Shown one piece after another: positions 52,166-61,391 of a DNA stretch of 64,000 nucleotides. The DNA is taken from the NCBI RefSeq assembly GCF_004364345.1, contig NZ_SOCA01000001.1, forward strand, positions 372,001 through 436,000, read 5' to 3'. This DNA comes from Prosthecobacter fusiformis. GTDB lineage: Bacteria; Verrucomicrobiota; Verrucomicrobiia; Verrucomicrobiales; Verrucomicrobiaceae. How positions within the stretch are numbered: position 1 is the stretch's first letter; each line of letters opens with the position of its first letter. Below the pieces are notes generated by a model. It was given only the letters and a program-made list of their open reading frames with translations. It was not told the origin of the DNA and did no database searches. The translations under genes and the position numbers were made by a program.

Positions 52166-53197
52166 ATGACCTGGACCCGCTTCCAACGCCTCGCCCTCAT
52201 CGCCTTCATCACTGTGGAAGTGCTGATTTTTGTGGGTGCCGTCGTGCGCGCCACAGGCTCCGGTCTCGGGTGTCCCGACTGGCCTTTTTGCTACGGATGT
52301 GTCGTCCCGCCCACCAGTGCCGAGGACATCGACTTCACCAAGATCGATCTGGAAAAATTCCGCGCCAAAGCCGCCCGCCACGGCCGCGATCCCGCCACCA
52401 TTACCCCGGAAACCCTCAAGGCAGAGTTCGACCCCGTCGCCACCTGGGTGGAATACATCAACCGCCTCACCAGCCTCCCGGTGGGGTTCTCCATGCTGGC
52501 CCTACTCATCGCCTCCTTTGGCCAGATCCGGCTGCAGAGAAAACGCGTCTTCCTCGCCTCCGTGACAGCCTTTGCCCTCGTCCTCATCAACGCCTGGCTG
52601 GGTGCTCGTGTCGTCTTCAGTGGATTAAAACCCGGCATCATCACCCTTCACATGGCCTTAGCCATTTTGTTGCAGTGTGTCCTCGTTTACACAGCTTGGC
52701 GTGCCAATGACCGCCCCTGGACCCTTCCCTGGAAAAACTCCCTCCCCTCCTCCAGGCTGCGCTGGCTGGCCTGGGGCTTGTTCGCCCTCATCGTCATCGA
52801 AGGCGTCATGGGTTCACAAGTGCGTGAATTGACCGACCACCTCGCCCACACCCATGCTGGCGAACCCCGCAGCCAGTGGGTTATTGAGCTGGAGAATAGC
52901 TGGGTGTATCTCGTCCACCGAAGCTTTTCCTGGCTCATCCTCGTCGCCGGTATCGCATTCCTACAGCTCAGCCGCAAGCACCTCACCCGTGCAGGCTGGT
53001 TGGAATGGAGCATCATCAGCCTCATCTTCAGCCAGATGATCCTCGGCATCGTTCTCGCACATGTCGGCATCGTCGGCATTGCCCAGGTCCTTCACATCGG
53101 GCTCTCCTCCCTGCTCGTCAGTGCCCTCTTTCTCTGGCTGCTCGGTTCCTCTCGAAAGCCAGCGACTGTCTCTGGCATAACGCTGCCAGCGCGTTAA
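52166..53197 (+). CDS. ctaA: Heme A synthase, COX15/CtaA family
   Basis: 343 residues with about eight helices. It oxidises heme O to heme A. Three conserved heme-ligand histidines are present (ITLHMALAI, YLVHRSFSW, QVLHIGLSS). The first helix motif ExxHR reads E96-YI-N99-R100, so the expected His is Asn. A long loop after helix one (about 46-93) carries two Cys (C42, C45) plus C36. The Asn version occurs, as I recall, in some Bacteroidetes-like members, so loss of activity is not certain. The start is ATG 52166, 16 bases after a heptamer repeat. Confidence 0.92.
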   Translation: MTWTRFQRLALIAFITVEVLIFVGAVVRATGSGLGCPDWPFCYGCVVPPTSAEDIDFTKIDLEKFRAKAARHGRDPATITPETLKAEFDPVATWVEYINRLTSLPVGFSMLALLIASFGQIRLQRKRVFLASVTAFALVLINAWLGARVVFSGLKPGIITLHMALAILLQCVLVYTAWRANDRPWTLPWKNSLPSSRLRWLAWGLFALIVIEGVMGSQVRELTDHLAHTHAGEPRSQWVIELENSWVYLVHRSFSWLILVAGIAFLQLSRKHLTRAGWLEWSIISLIFSQMILGIVLAHVGIVGIAQVLHIGLSSLLVSALFLWLLGSSRKPATVSGITLPAR

Positions 53198-53209
53198 ATT
53201 AGATTCCCC

Positions 53210-54154
53210 ATGTCTGATAGCCCCCTTCCCACCGCCGATCCCATCTCCAAAAACTGGAGCATGAACGATCTGCTGGTGCTGACGAAGTTCCGCCTCAGCG
53301 CCCTCGTCATCGTCTCCACCTTCGTCGCCTTCTGGTTGCGGGCAGGCACATCGTTAGACGGCTGGCTGCTTTTCCACACCCTCCTGGGCAGCAGCCTCGC
53401 CGCCTTCGGAGCCGCCGTCTTCAACCAGCTCATGGAGATCGAGCCGGATTCCCGCATGACCCGCACGGCGGATCGTCCCCTGCCCTCTGGCCGAATCAGC
53501 CCCAGCGCTGCCTTCGCCATCGGCTGGCTGCTCAGCGCCTTCGCTCTCATTCACCTCATGGCCAAGGTGAACTTTGAAGCCGCCGCCCTCACCGCCCTCA
53601 CCCTGGCCACCTATCTTTTCATCTACACCCCGCTGAAAAGACAATCCCCCACCAACACCCTCGTCGGAGCCGTTTCCGGTGCCCTTCCCCCGCTCATCGG
53701 TTGGGCCGGTGCAGCAGGTAAGCTGCCCGGGGATGAAGCCTATGTCCGCTGGGAATTGCTGCTGGAACCCGGTGCCATCTACCTCTTTATCCTCCTCTTC
53801 CTCTGGCAACTCCCCCACTTCCTCGCCATCAACTGGATGTATCGGGATGAATACCGCCGGGGCGGCTTCATCATGCTCGCCAACGATGACGAAGCCGGAG
53901 TACGCACCTCCAAGCACGCCCTGGCTTATTCCATCGCCACCCTGCTGCTCATGTTTTACCCCGTCTTCATGGGCCTGGTCATCACCTGGATCTTTCTCCC
54001 CCTCGCCCTCGCCCTCGCCGGCTGGCTCTGCAAACTCGCCCTCGACTTTCAAAAGAACCCGGAGCGCCCCACCGCCCGTAAACTCTTCCTCTGCACCCTC
54101 ATCTATCTCCCCGCCATCTTCCTCATCACCTCCCTCGCCTGGAAGCGCGCCTAA
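53210..54154 (+). CDS. ctaB: Protoheme IX farnesyltransferase (heme O synthase)
   Basis: 314-residue UbiA-superfamily enzyme with about nine helices that attaches farnesyl to heme B. The polyprenyl-diphosphate site is complete: NQLMEIEPDSRMTRTADRPL, with the Asp-rich Nx3Ex3D-like order, and LANDDEAGVR near 225. It starts 12 bases after ctaA, giving a heme O then heme A pair for the aa3 oxidase. Confidence 0.95.
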   Translation: MSDSPLPTADPISKNWSMNDLLVLTKFRLSALVIVSTFVAFWLRAGTSLDGWLLFHTLLGSSLAAFGAAVFNQLMEIEPDSRMTRTADRPLPSGRISPSAAFAIGWLLSAFALIHLMAKVNFEAAALTALTLATYLFIYTPLKRQSPTNTLVGAVSGALPPLIGWAGAAGKLPGDEAYVRWELLLEPGAIYLFILLFLWQLPHFLAINWMYRDEYRRGGFIMLANDDEAGVRTSKHALAYSIATLLLMFYPVFMGLVITWIFLPLALALAGWLCKLALDFQKNPERPTARKLFLCTLIYLPAIFLITSLAWKRA

Positions 54155-54168
54155 CCTAATTTTCAACC

Positions 54169-54885
54169 ATGTCTGACCAGCACACCGACCCCAAGCCCAA
54201 CCTCACCCCCTGGGCCATCTGGATTCCCATCATCATCGCCGTGCTTGGCGTCGTGGTGTTTTACAATTACCTCCTGGCCATGCAGCAGCAGGCCGCCAGT
54301 GAGGAGAAAGACCGCCCCGCTATTCTTGGACGGCTTGAGCGGGATCTGGAGCTCACGGAACGCACCGGCAAAAAAGTCCATCTGGATGACCTGCGTGGAA
54401 AAATCATCCTCGCTTCCTGGGTCTATACCCGCTGCCCACGCGGTTGTGCAGGTGTCATCGCCAAACTCAAAAAATTGCAGGAGGAATATCGCGGCAATCC
54501 CGACATCCATTTCGTCTCCTTCACCCTGGATCCCGAAGACACTCCGGAAATGATGAAACTCTTCGCCAGTGGCATTGATGTGAAGGACACCGATCCCTGG
54601 TGGTTCGTGCAGGGGGACAAGGAAGAAGTCCGCCGTTACATGACCCAATACCTCAAGTTCCGCCCCGTGCAGGACCTTCCTGAAAAAGACCGCCTCTCAC
54701 CGGCAGACAAATACATCCACGACCTCCGCGTCGCCCTGGTGGATCACAAAGGCCACCTTCGCGGAACCCTCTACGACCTCATGAACGCGGACCCCCAGTT
54801 CGCCGAACATTTCGACGCCCAGCTCCGCAAGGACCTGGATTTCATCCTCAAGGAAAAGCAAAAGGAAGTCAAAGAGGCTCTTTAA
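54169..54885 (+). CDS. SCO1/SenC-type copper chaperone
   Basis: 238 residues. One N-terminal membrane helix (about 14-33) anchors a thioredoxin-like domain with the copper-binding C89-PRG-C93 and a conserved His in YIHDLRVAL near 183. Sco proteins deliver copper or reduce cysteines of the CuA site of oxidase subunit II. It starts 14 bases after ctaB. Extra charged residues at the C-terminus (KEKQKEVKEAL). Confidence 0.9.
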   Translation: MSDQHTDPKPNLTPWAIWIPIIIAVLGVVVFYNYLLAMQQQAASEEKDRPAILGRLERDLELTERTGKKVHLDDLRGKIILASWVYTRCPRGCAGVIAKLKKLQEEYRGNPDIHFVSFTLDPEDTPEMMKLFASGIDVKDTDPWWFVQGDKEEVRRYMTQYLKFRPVQDLPEKDRLSPADKYIHDLRVALVDHKGHLRGTLYDLMNADPQFAEHFDAQLRKDLDFILKEKQKEVKEAL

Positions 54886-54907
54886 TCTCCACATCGCCGC
54901 TCCCCAA

Positions 54908-55342
54908 ATGACTGTTTACGACCTGCCTAAGCTGTACACCATTTTTAACGCCTGCGCCCTGCTGCATATCATCCTCGGCCTGGTGCTGATCAAGATGAGT
55001 CGGCAAAAAGGCCATATCGTTTGCATGACGATTGCGCTGCTTTTCTCCACCGCATTTTTGGGCTGCTATCTGTATTATCATTACACAGTCGGGCATGTGC
55101 AGTTTGCCGGCACAGGGCTCTCCCGGCCCATTTATTTCACTATCCTATTCACCCACATCCCGCTCGCAGTGGTGAATGTAGTGCTCATCATCATGACCGT
55201 CATTCCGGCCCTTCGCCGACGTTTTGATAAACATAGGCGAATGGCCAAATATTCTGTTCCTATCTGGTTGTATGTCTCCGTCACCGGCATCATCATCTAT
55301 CTGATGTGCTATGTCTGGTATGGCCCGCCGATCCGGTCATAA
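54908..55342 (+). CDS. DUF420 (CtaM/YozB-like) oxidase-assembly membrane protein
   Basis: 144 residues with four helices. LYYHYTVGHVQFAG and LFTHIPLAVVNV contain the conserved histidines of DUF420. A member in Staphylococcus (CtaM), as I recall, is needed for aa3-type oxidase activity, which fits the position after Sco. The two His-bearing helices could bind copper or heme; this is inferred. It closes the respiratory biogenesis operon; the AAA+ gene begins 70 bases downstream. Confidence 0.83.
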   Translation: MTVYDLPKLYTIFNACALLHIILGLVLIKMSRQKGHIVCMTIALLFSTAFLGCYLYYHYTVGHVQFAGTGLSRPIYFTILFTHIPLAVVNVVLIIMTVIPALRRRFDKHRRMAKYSVPIWLYVSVTGIIIYLMCYVWYGPPIRS

Positions 55343-55412
55343 CGGCAGAGGGTATTCATATACAGATAATATCCCTTGCGCCACCCGATGTCGCACGCTG
55401 GACTCAAGGGGT

Positions 55413-56816
55413 ATGGCCCAAAACCTTGATGCCCTCCGTCTGGCACTGCAACATTCCCCCGACAATGTGCCTTTGCTGCTCCTGTATGCAGCAGGCTGCA
55501 TGGAAGAAATGATGCATGATGAAGCGGAGCAGGCCTATACCACCGCCCTGAAAAGTGATGCCTCCCATCCTGAAGCCCGGGCAGGCCTGGCCCAGGTGGC
55601 CTTTCTCCAAGGCCGTCTCTCTGAGGCTGCGGTGCGTGCCGAACAGCTCATCTCTGAAAAGCCCGACTACGCTCCTGGTTACCTCCTGCTGGCACGCATC
55701 CTGGTGACGGAGGGAGACATGAGCCGGGCACGGAGCCTCTACGACAAGGCCCTGTCCTTGAACAAATCACTCTCCGATCCCGGCCTGGAAAAAGCCCTTC
55801 AAAACATCAAGCCGAACGACGATGAAACCGGCGGTCGCAAACGCGCCGGGGTAACCTCCAATGGCAGTTTCATCGAAGCACCTGAAGAACAAGAAGATGA
55901 TGACGGCCATCCTCGCGGTGGTGCCGCCTTCGACCTTGGTCTGGCCGACTTTGAAAAGCCCAAGCTGAACTTCTCCAACGTCGGCGGCATGGATGCATTG
56001 AAGGAGGAGATCCGCATGAAGATCATCTATCCGCTGCAACATGCGGACCTGTTCAAAGCCTATGATAAAAAGGTCGGCGGCGGTGTGCTTCTATACGGCC
56101 CGCCTGGAGTCGGCAAGACCCTCATCAGCAAAGCCACCGCAGGTGAGATCAAAGCGAACTTCATCGCCCTGGGACTGCATCAGATCCTGGACATGTGGAT
56201 CGGTAACTCGGAGAAGAATATGCACGAGGTCTTCGAACTGGCCCGGCAGAACGCCCCCTGCGTCCTGTTCTTTGACGAGGTGGACGCCCTGGCTGCTGAC
56301 CGTCGTGATCTGAGGCAAAGCGCAGGCCGCAACTTGATCAACCAGTTCCTCTCCGAGATGGATGGTGCGGAGTCCCAGAACGACGGTGTGCTTATCCTCG
56401 GTGCGACGAATGCCCCCTGGCATATTGACCCGGCCTTCCGCCGTCCGGGACGCTTCGACAGAACTCTCTTTGTGCCGCCACCGGATGAAGCCGGACGTGC
56501 TGCCATCATTGATGTAATGGCGCAAAAGAAACCCATCGGTGAGCTGGACCCTCGTGCCCTGGCCAAGAAGACACCGGACTTCTCAGGGGCTGATTTGAAG
56601 GCCGTCTTCGACATCGCCACCGAGGATGTTCTGACCGAGGCCATGCGCAATGGCAAAGTCGTACCCCTGACCACCAAGGATCTGATCAAAGCCGCAGGCC
56701 GCCATAAACCGACCACCAAGGCCTGGTTTGAGAGCGCCAAAAACTACGCCATGTATTCCAACCAGAGCGGCTTCTATGATGACGTGCTGAAGTACCTGGG
56801 TCTGATCAAACGCTAA
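55413..56816 (+). CDS. TPR-AAA+ ATPase
   Basis: 467 residues. N-terminal TPR repeats span about 1-130 and an acidic linker about 135-175. The AAA+ module has Walker A GPPGVGKT (229-236), Walker B LFFDEVDA (about 285-292), sensor ATN (331-333), and arginine-finger segment RRPGRFDR (343-350), as in FtsH/Cdc48-type ATPases. No protease domain follows. It is probably an unfoldase or remodeller acting with the downstream TPR membrane protein, which starts 5 bases after it. ATG 55413 chosen; a frame from 55311 overlaps the DUF420 gene and reads unlike the family. Confidence 0.87.
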   Translation: MAQNLDALRLALQHSPDNVPLLLLYAAGCMEEMMHDEAEQAYTTALKSDASHPEARAGLAQVAFLQGRLSEAAVRAEQLISEKPDYAPGYLLLARILVTEGDMSRARSLYDKALSLNKSLSDPGLEKALQNIKPNDDETGGRKRAGVTSNGSFIEAPEEQEDDDGHPRGGAAFDLGLADFEKPKLNFSNVGGMDALKEEIRMKIIYPLQHADLFKAYDKKVGGGVLLYGPPGVGKTLISKATAGEIKANFIALGLHQILDMWIGNSEKNMHEVFELARQNAPCVLFFDEVDALAADRRDLRQSAGRNLINQFLSEMDGAESQNDGVLILGATNAPWHIDPAFRRPGRFDRTLFVPPPDEAGRAAIIDVMAQKKPIGELDPRALAKKTPDFSGADLKAVFDIATEDVLTEAMRNGKVVPLTTKDLIKAAGRHKPTTKAWFESAKNYAMYSNQSGFYDDVLKYLGLIKR

Positions 56817-56821
56817 GCACC

Positions 56822-58114
56822 ATGTCCGATTCCGACTTCTCCAGCGCCAGCACCCACTTTGCCCGTGGCCGTCTTTTGCAAACGCAGCACCGGCTTCAGG
56901 ATGCCATTCAGAGTTATAAACAGGCGCTGGAACTGGACCCTGAACACACTCCCAGTTATGTCATGCTGGCTCTATGCTGGCTAAATGATGAGAGTACTTC
57001 CGCCAATGCCGTGGATGCCGCCGAGCGTGCTGTCGGGCTGGAACCTGAGGATGCCTTTGCGCGGGGAGTACTGGCCCTTACCCTCAATGCCAAGGCCAAG
57101 GACGGCCAGACGGCGATGATCAAAGATGCACTGAAGCATGCTGAAGAAGCCGTGGGGCTTGACCCTGACAGCGACTTTGCTCATGCCGTCACAGGCCGCT
57201 TGCACCTGCGCCTGCGTGACTATGCCAAGGCGGAAGAGTCTGCCCGCAAAGCCCTGGAACTGGATACCGAGAGCACCATGGCTGCCGAAGTCCTGTCCGC
57301 CGCGCTGCTGATGCAGAAGAAAGATGGAGACCACAAGAGCCTCATCGAATACCAACTCCAGCGCGATCCCAATGATGACAGCGCCCACACCAGTGCAGGC
57401 TGGCAGGCTTTGGCGGAGGGAGATCACAAGCGCGCCAACCATCACTTCATGGAGGCCCTGCGCCTGAGCCCTAACAGCGAAAGCGCACGTGTAGGGCTAG
57501 TGGAATCCTTTCGCGCCCGCTCTGCCATCTACCGCCTGCAACTGCGCTTCTCTCATTGGATGAGCCAGTTCACGGAAGGGCGGCAGAACATGATCATGAT
57601 CGGCGGCTTCGTGGCTTATAGGGTCGTCAGCACTTTGCTCAAGGGAGTATCACCGCTGTTGAGTTCACTGGTCATTGGTGCCTGGCTGGTCTTTGCCTTA
57701 TGGTCACATCTGGCCCGGGGTTTCGGCTCCTTCTTCATTGTCTTGGACCGCTTTGCCAGGCAGGCGCTGCGGCCCCGTGAGTATTGGGAAGGCGTGGTGG
57801 TTGGAGGACTTATCTTTGCCTCACTCGGCAGTGTCATCATTGGTTATGCCTTAGGCGTGGCTGAGAGCGGATACGCAGCCCTGGTCTTCCTGCTGGCTGC
57901 TGTGGCGAATGCGGCGGCCTTCACGAACAACCATCACCTGGGCCGCCATGTCTATGCCGTTGCGGCAGGCATAGCAGGCTTCGGAGCACTCTATGTTGGC
58001 ACAGCCATCTTCAGCGGCATCAATCTCCCCTTTGCAGCGGAGCTTGGCGTCGTTGCCTTATTGACCGGGGTGGTGATTAGCTGGTTGAGACCCTTTAGGG
58101 TGTTGTATGCATAA
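56822..58114 (+). CDS. TPR protein with C-terminal membrane helices
   Basis: 430 residues. About six TPR repeats fill the first 225 (ALELDPEHTPSYVMLALCWL, EEAVGLDPDSDFAHAVTGRL). The C-terminal half has about five to six hydrophobic helices (for example VVVGGLIFASLGSVIIGYAL and LVFLLAAVANAAAF). It starts 5 bases after the AAA+ gene. The two likely form a pair in which the membrane protein presents TPR-recruited clients to the ATPase; this is inferred from the operon only. Confidence 0.83.
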   Translation: MSDSDFSSASTHFARGRLLQTQHRLQDAIQSYKQALELDPEHTPSYVMLALCWLNDESTSANAVDAAERAVGLEPEDAFARGVLALTLNAKAKDGQTAMIKDALKHAEEAVGLDPDSDFAHAVTGRLHLRLRDYAKAEESARKALELDTESTMAAEVLSAALLMQKKDGDHKSLIEYQLQRDPNDDSAHTSAGWQALAEGDHKRANHHFMEALRLSPNSESARVGLVESFRARSAIYRLQLRFSHWMSQFTEGRQNMIMIGGFVAYRVVSTLLKGVSPLLSSLVIGAWLVFALWSHLARGFGSFFIVLDRFARQALRPREYWEGVVVGGLIFASLGSVIIGYALGVAESGYAALVFLLAAVANAAAFTNNHHLGRHVYAVAAGIAGFGALYVGTAIFSGINLPFAAELGVVALLTGVVISWLRPFRVLYA

Positions 58115-58140
58115 AATGCCTAACTATGAGTTGAACAAAT

Positions 58141-61100
58141 TCAAAGCTTCATGAGATAGGCGAAGAAGTCCTTGAGGTCGGCATCAGTCATGCCGGTGGT
58201 GAGGGCTTCGGGCATGAGGGAGATGGGGGAGGCTTCGAGTTTTTCGATCTCGGCCTGCTTAACGGGTATTTTGTTACCAGCGATGTCCTTCAACACGATG
58301 CCGCTGGCGTCCTGGGCATCCATGATGCCGGTGAGCATCTGGCCGTTCTTGAGCTTGACGATGTAGTTGCCAAAACCTTCGCGAATTTCGAGGCTGGGGT
58401 TGAAGATGTTGTCGAGCCAGAAGTCGGCATTGGTGCGGTCATAACCGGTCAGCTCGGGGCCGATGATGTTACCCTCACCAAAGAGCTTATGGCAGATGGC
58501 GCAGCGGCCGGCGAACTGGAGCTTGCCTTTGTCCGCATCGCCCAGGCCTGTTTTGATGACGGCCTTGATGCGGGCCATCTCCTGGCTCTTGGCTTCAGTG
58601 GGACCGGTGACGAGCAGGCCTTTCCAATGATTCTCAATGGCGGCATCAATCTCAGGATCCTTGTAGAGACTGAGCTGGCGCACTGTATCAATGCTGAAGT
58701 GCTTGGCGGGAACCTTCCATTCATTGACGAAGGAGACTAACAGCAGCGCCCACTCTTTGCGCCCGGCAAGCACACGCAGGGCATCTTCACGAAGAGCCTT
58801 ATCTCCGGCGATGTATGTCTCATAGCCAGTGAGGAGAGTTTCCGGCAGGCGCTTGTCATCATACTTGGCGGCAGCCTGTAGAATGCCACGTTTGAGGCTA
58901 GGGGTATTCGCCTTGTTTTTCAGGATGGCGACCATGGGCGCGATGGCATCCGGTTTGCCTAGCTCGGCCAGGGTTTTGGCAATGGCGATGCGCTGGGCAT
59001 TCGAGGCCTTGGCATCTCCAAGAACTTTGAGGCTTTGCTTCAGAGCTTCCTTGCTGCCGGTCCGAAGAGCCAGCGTGAGGTCACCACCCGATTGTTTAAG
59101 CAGATAATCCTTCAGAGCATTGGACAGAGTATCCGGCAGAGGTGGCATTTCGGCTCCTTCAAAAGCGGCAGCAATGCCGGCGATGACGTTGGCTCGGGTA
59201 TCCGCATCGGTGGCGAGGGAGAGAAGATCTGCACAGGACTCGAAGTTTTCTGTGCCGCCCGCCGTGGCATAACGTTGGGCGAGTTTGCGGGCCAGGTGAT
59301 CACGGAAGACAGTGGTCTTGAGGAACGCCGGGTCGGATTTAAAGAATGCGAATACGGAGGCCCGCTCTTTCTCCGCTTTGGATTCGAGCGCCCACCAGGC
59401 GAGGAGCGGGATGTGACCACTGGAGTCTTCATCACCCACTGCACTCCACAGAAGAGGCAGGGCGGACATCGCACCAAGACGTTTTGCGGAAGCGAGTATC
59501 TGGGCGCGGACTTCGATGTGCTTTTCACTTTTGGCCAGGCGGACGAGGGCGTCCGCACTCCGCCTTTGCTCGCCGATGATCTTCACGGCCCAGCGGCGCA
59601 CGTAAGGATCGGCAGCGCCTAACAATGAATCCACCAAAGCATCATCCGCTGCACCCAGCATGTCCAACGTCCACAAAGCGTCGAGAGCGTGGGCATCGCT
59701 GCTTTGGGCGAGCGCGAGAAGAGGCTCCTTGAGATCACTGAGGCCGCGCCAGCCAATCTCAAGAGCGGCCTGTTTGCGGAACCATTCGTTGGTGTGGCTG
59801 AGGTAACTGAGCAGTTCCTCGGAAGAAGCTTTGCCAAGGTCGAATGGCTTGAGTTTGGGTGCTCCAGAAGCAGGGCGTACGCGGTAGATACGTCCACTGG
59901 TCTTGTGCCAGTCATCCACTGGGCTGACGTGGCTGAGGCGGGTATCATACCAGTCGGCCATGTAGAATCCGCCATCGGGACCGACACCGGCCCAGACGGG
60001 ACGGAACCAGCGGTCGGGGGCACTCATGAGGTTTTCCTCATCCTTGGTACGGAAAGTGGAGCCTTCAGGAATGAGCTTGCTGACATACACCACATTGGCG
60101 AGAGAATTGGGGGCGATGATTTTGCCCTCATAGGCACTGCCAAGCAGTCCGCCTTCATAAATGGTATAGGCCTGTGGGAAACGTTTGTTATCCCCTTCAT
60201 GGTTCATGTGCTCGAACCAACCAAAGGCATAAGGGTTAGTCAGGGGGCCATGTTTACCCCAGCCTTTGATGCCATAGCTGCCCTGCTCATAGTGCATGCC
60301 GCGGGTATTGCCGTTATTGGTGCCGGAGAAGACGCGGCCCTTGCTGTCCATATCCAGACTGAAGGTATTGCCACCGCCTTCGGCATAGATTTCGAAGAGC
60401 TTGGTTTTCGGCTGATAGCGCCAGATGCACTGGCCTTCCCAGCGGATGTTTTTACTGTTGGCGCTGCTGACATTGCCTGTGGTGGTGCTGCCGTTGGCCC
60501 CATAAAGCCAGCCATCCATGCCCCACATAAGGCTGGTGGCCACCGCGTGGGTATCCTCCAAACCAAAGCCACTGAGTTCCACTTCTGGGTCACCCTCAGG
60601 CATGCCGTCCTGATCGGCATCGGCATAGCTGAGCAGGTAAGGCGGATTGAGCACCCAAATGCGGCCCATCCCTGTGAGGGCGGCACTGGCGATGTTCAGG
60701 CCGGTGATCACGTCCGTATGCTTGTCGAAAGAACCGTCGCCATCGGTGTCTTCGAAGACCGTGATCTTGTCAGCACCTTTTTCTCCACGCGGGGGTGGCT
60801 GGGGGATCTTGTCAAATTTGGCGCGCAGGTGCTGATCGTAACTGACGATTTTTAACCCGGCTGGAAATTGATACTGTCGATACTGCGTGACCCACATGCG
60901 GCCTTTGGAGTCCCAGCTTACATAAAGCGGCTGCTCCACGGAGGGTTCTGCGGCCATGAGATCCACAGCGACATCACTGCGCTTGGTGAAAAGTTTGACA
61001 GCCTCCAGAGGTGGGGTGGGTGGGGTGTCATCGGCCATGACACCGCGACCGGCGCGAGTCTCCATGATCTTTTTGACCTCTTCATTGCCAGCGACTGCCT

Positions 61101-61170
61101 CTGGGGTCTGGGCGTGGAGGGGCAGCGATAAGCCGAGCAAGGCGGGGAGAAGAATACGGGCGGTGGTCAT
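58141..61170 (-). CDS. PVC-type heme-binding CxxCH dehydrogenase
   Basis: About 1009 residues, exported (MTTARILLPALLGLSLPLHA signal). A membrane-bound-dehydrogenase beta-propeller (about 60-460, with EDTDGDGSFD and DADQDGMPEGD loops) is followed by a HEAT-repeat region (about 470-850) and a C-terminal cytochrome c domain with CAICH. It is the second such protein in the window and lacks the DUF1080 domain of the first. It likely oxidises a sugar or polyol in the periplasm and passes electrons through its heme; the substrate is unknown. The open frame continues to 61338, but Met at 61170 begins the signal peptide. Confidence 0.87.
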   Translation of the reverse strand: MTTARILLPALLGLSLPLHAQTPEAVAGNEEVKKIMETRAGRGVMADDTPPTPPLEAVKLFTKRSDVAVDLMAAEPSVEQPLYVSWDSKGRMWVTQYRQYQFPAGLKIVSYDQHLRAKFDKIPQPPPRGEKGADKITVFEDTDGDGSFDKHTDVITGLNIASAALTGMGRIWVLNPPYLLSYADADQDGMPEGDPEVELSGFGLEDTHAVATSLMWGMDGWLYGANGSTTTGNVSSANSKNIRWEGQCIWRYQPKTKLFEIYAEGGGNTFSLDMDSKGRVFSGTNNGNTRGMHYEQGSYGIKGWGKHGPLTNPYAFGWFEHMNHEGDNKRFPQAYTIYEGGLLGSAYEGKIIAPNSLANVVYVSKLIPEGSTFRTKDEENLMSAPDRWFRPVWAGVGPDGGFYMADWYDTRLSHVSPVDDWHKTSGRIYRVRPASGAPKLKPFDLGKASSEELLSYLSHTNEWFRKQAALEIGWRGLSDLKEPLLALAQSSDAHALDALWTLDMLGAADDALVDSLLGAADPYVRRWAVKIIGEQRRSADALVRLAKSEKHIEVRAQILASAKRLGAMSALPLLWSAVGDEDSSGHIPLLAWWALESKAEKERASVFAFFKSDPAFLKTTVFRDHLARKLAQRYATAGGTENFESCADLLSLATDADTRANVIAGIAAAFEGAEMPPLPDTLSNALKDYLLKQSGGDLTLALRTGSKEALKQSLKVLGDAKASNAQRIAIAKTLAELGKPDAIAPMVAILKNKANTPSLKRGILQAAAKYDDKRLPETLLTGYETYIAGDKALREDALRVLAGRKEWALLLVSFVNEWKVPAKHFSIDTVRQLSLYKDPEIDAAIENHWKGLLVTGPTEAKSQEMARIKAVIKTGLGDADKGKLQFAGRCAICHKLFGEGNIIGPELTGYDRTNADFWLDNIFNPSLEIREGFGNYIVKLKNGQMLTGIMDAQDASGIVLKDIAGNKIPVKQAEIEKLEASPISLMPEALTTGMTDADLKDFFAYLMKL

Positions 61171-61391
61171 TGAAGATAGAACAGAGGATGAGGTGAGCTT
61201 TCCGGCGGGCTTATTATGTGAGGTGGTATTCCTGTGACTCTTGAAGGGGGAGATGGAAGGAAGGGCCCTCAAGTTTGATATTTTGGCCGGGGAGGCTTTA
61301 AGACCGAAGCATGGCAGTTGGAGAGAGTAAGCGGGCAAGGGGGCTGCGGAGGCTATAGATGCTGCACTCGGAGAGTGCAGGGTACTGTACT

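Noticed and set aside
55311-55412. Extension of the AAA+ gene upstream to 55311
   Set aside because: It overlaps the DUF420 gene and encodes an Arg/Cys-rich stretch without family similarity; ATG 55413 starts the TPR domain.
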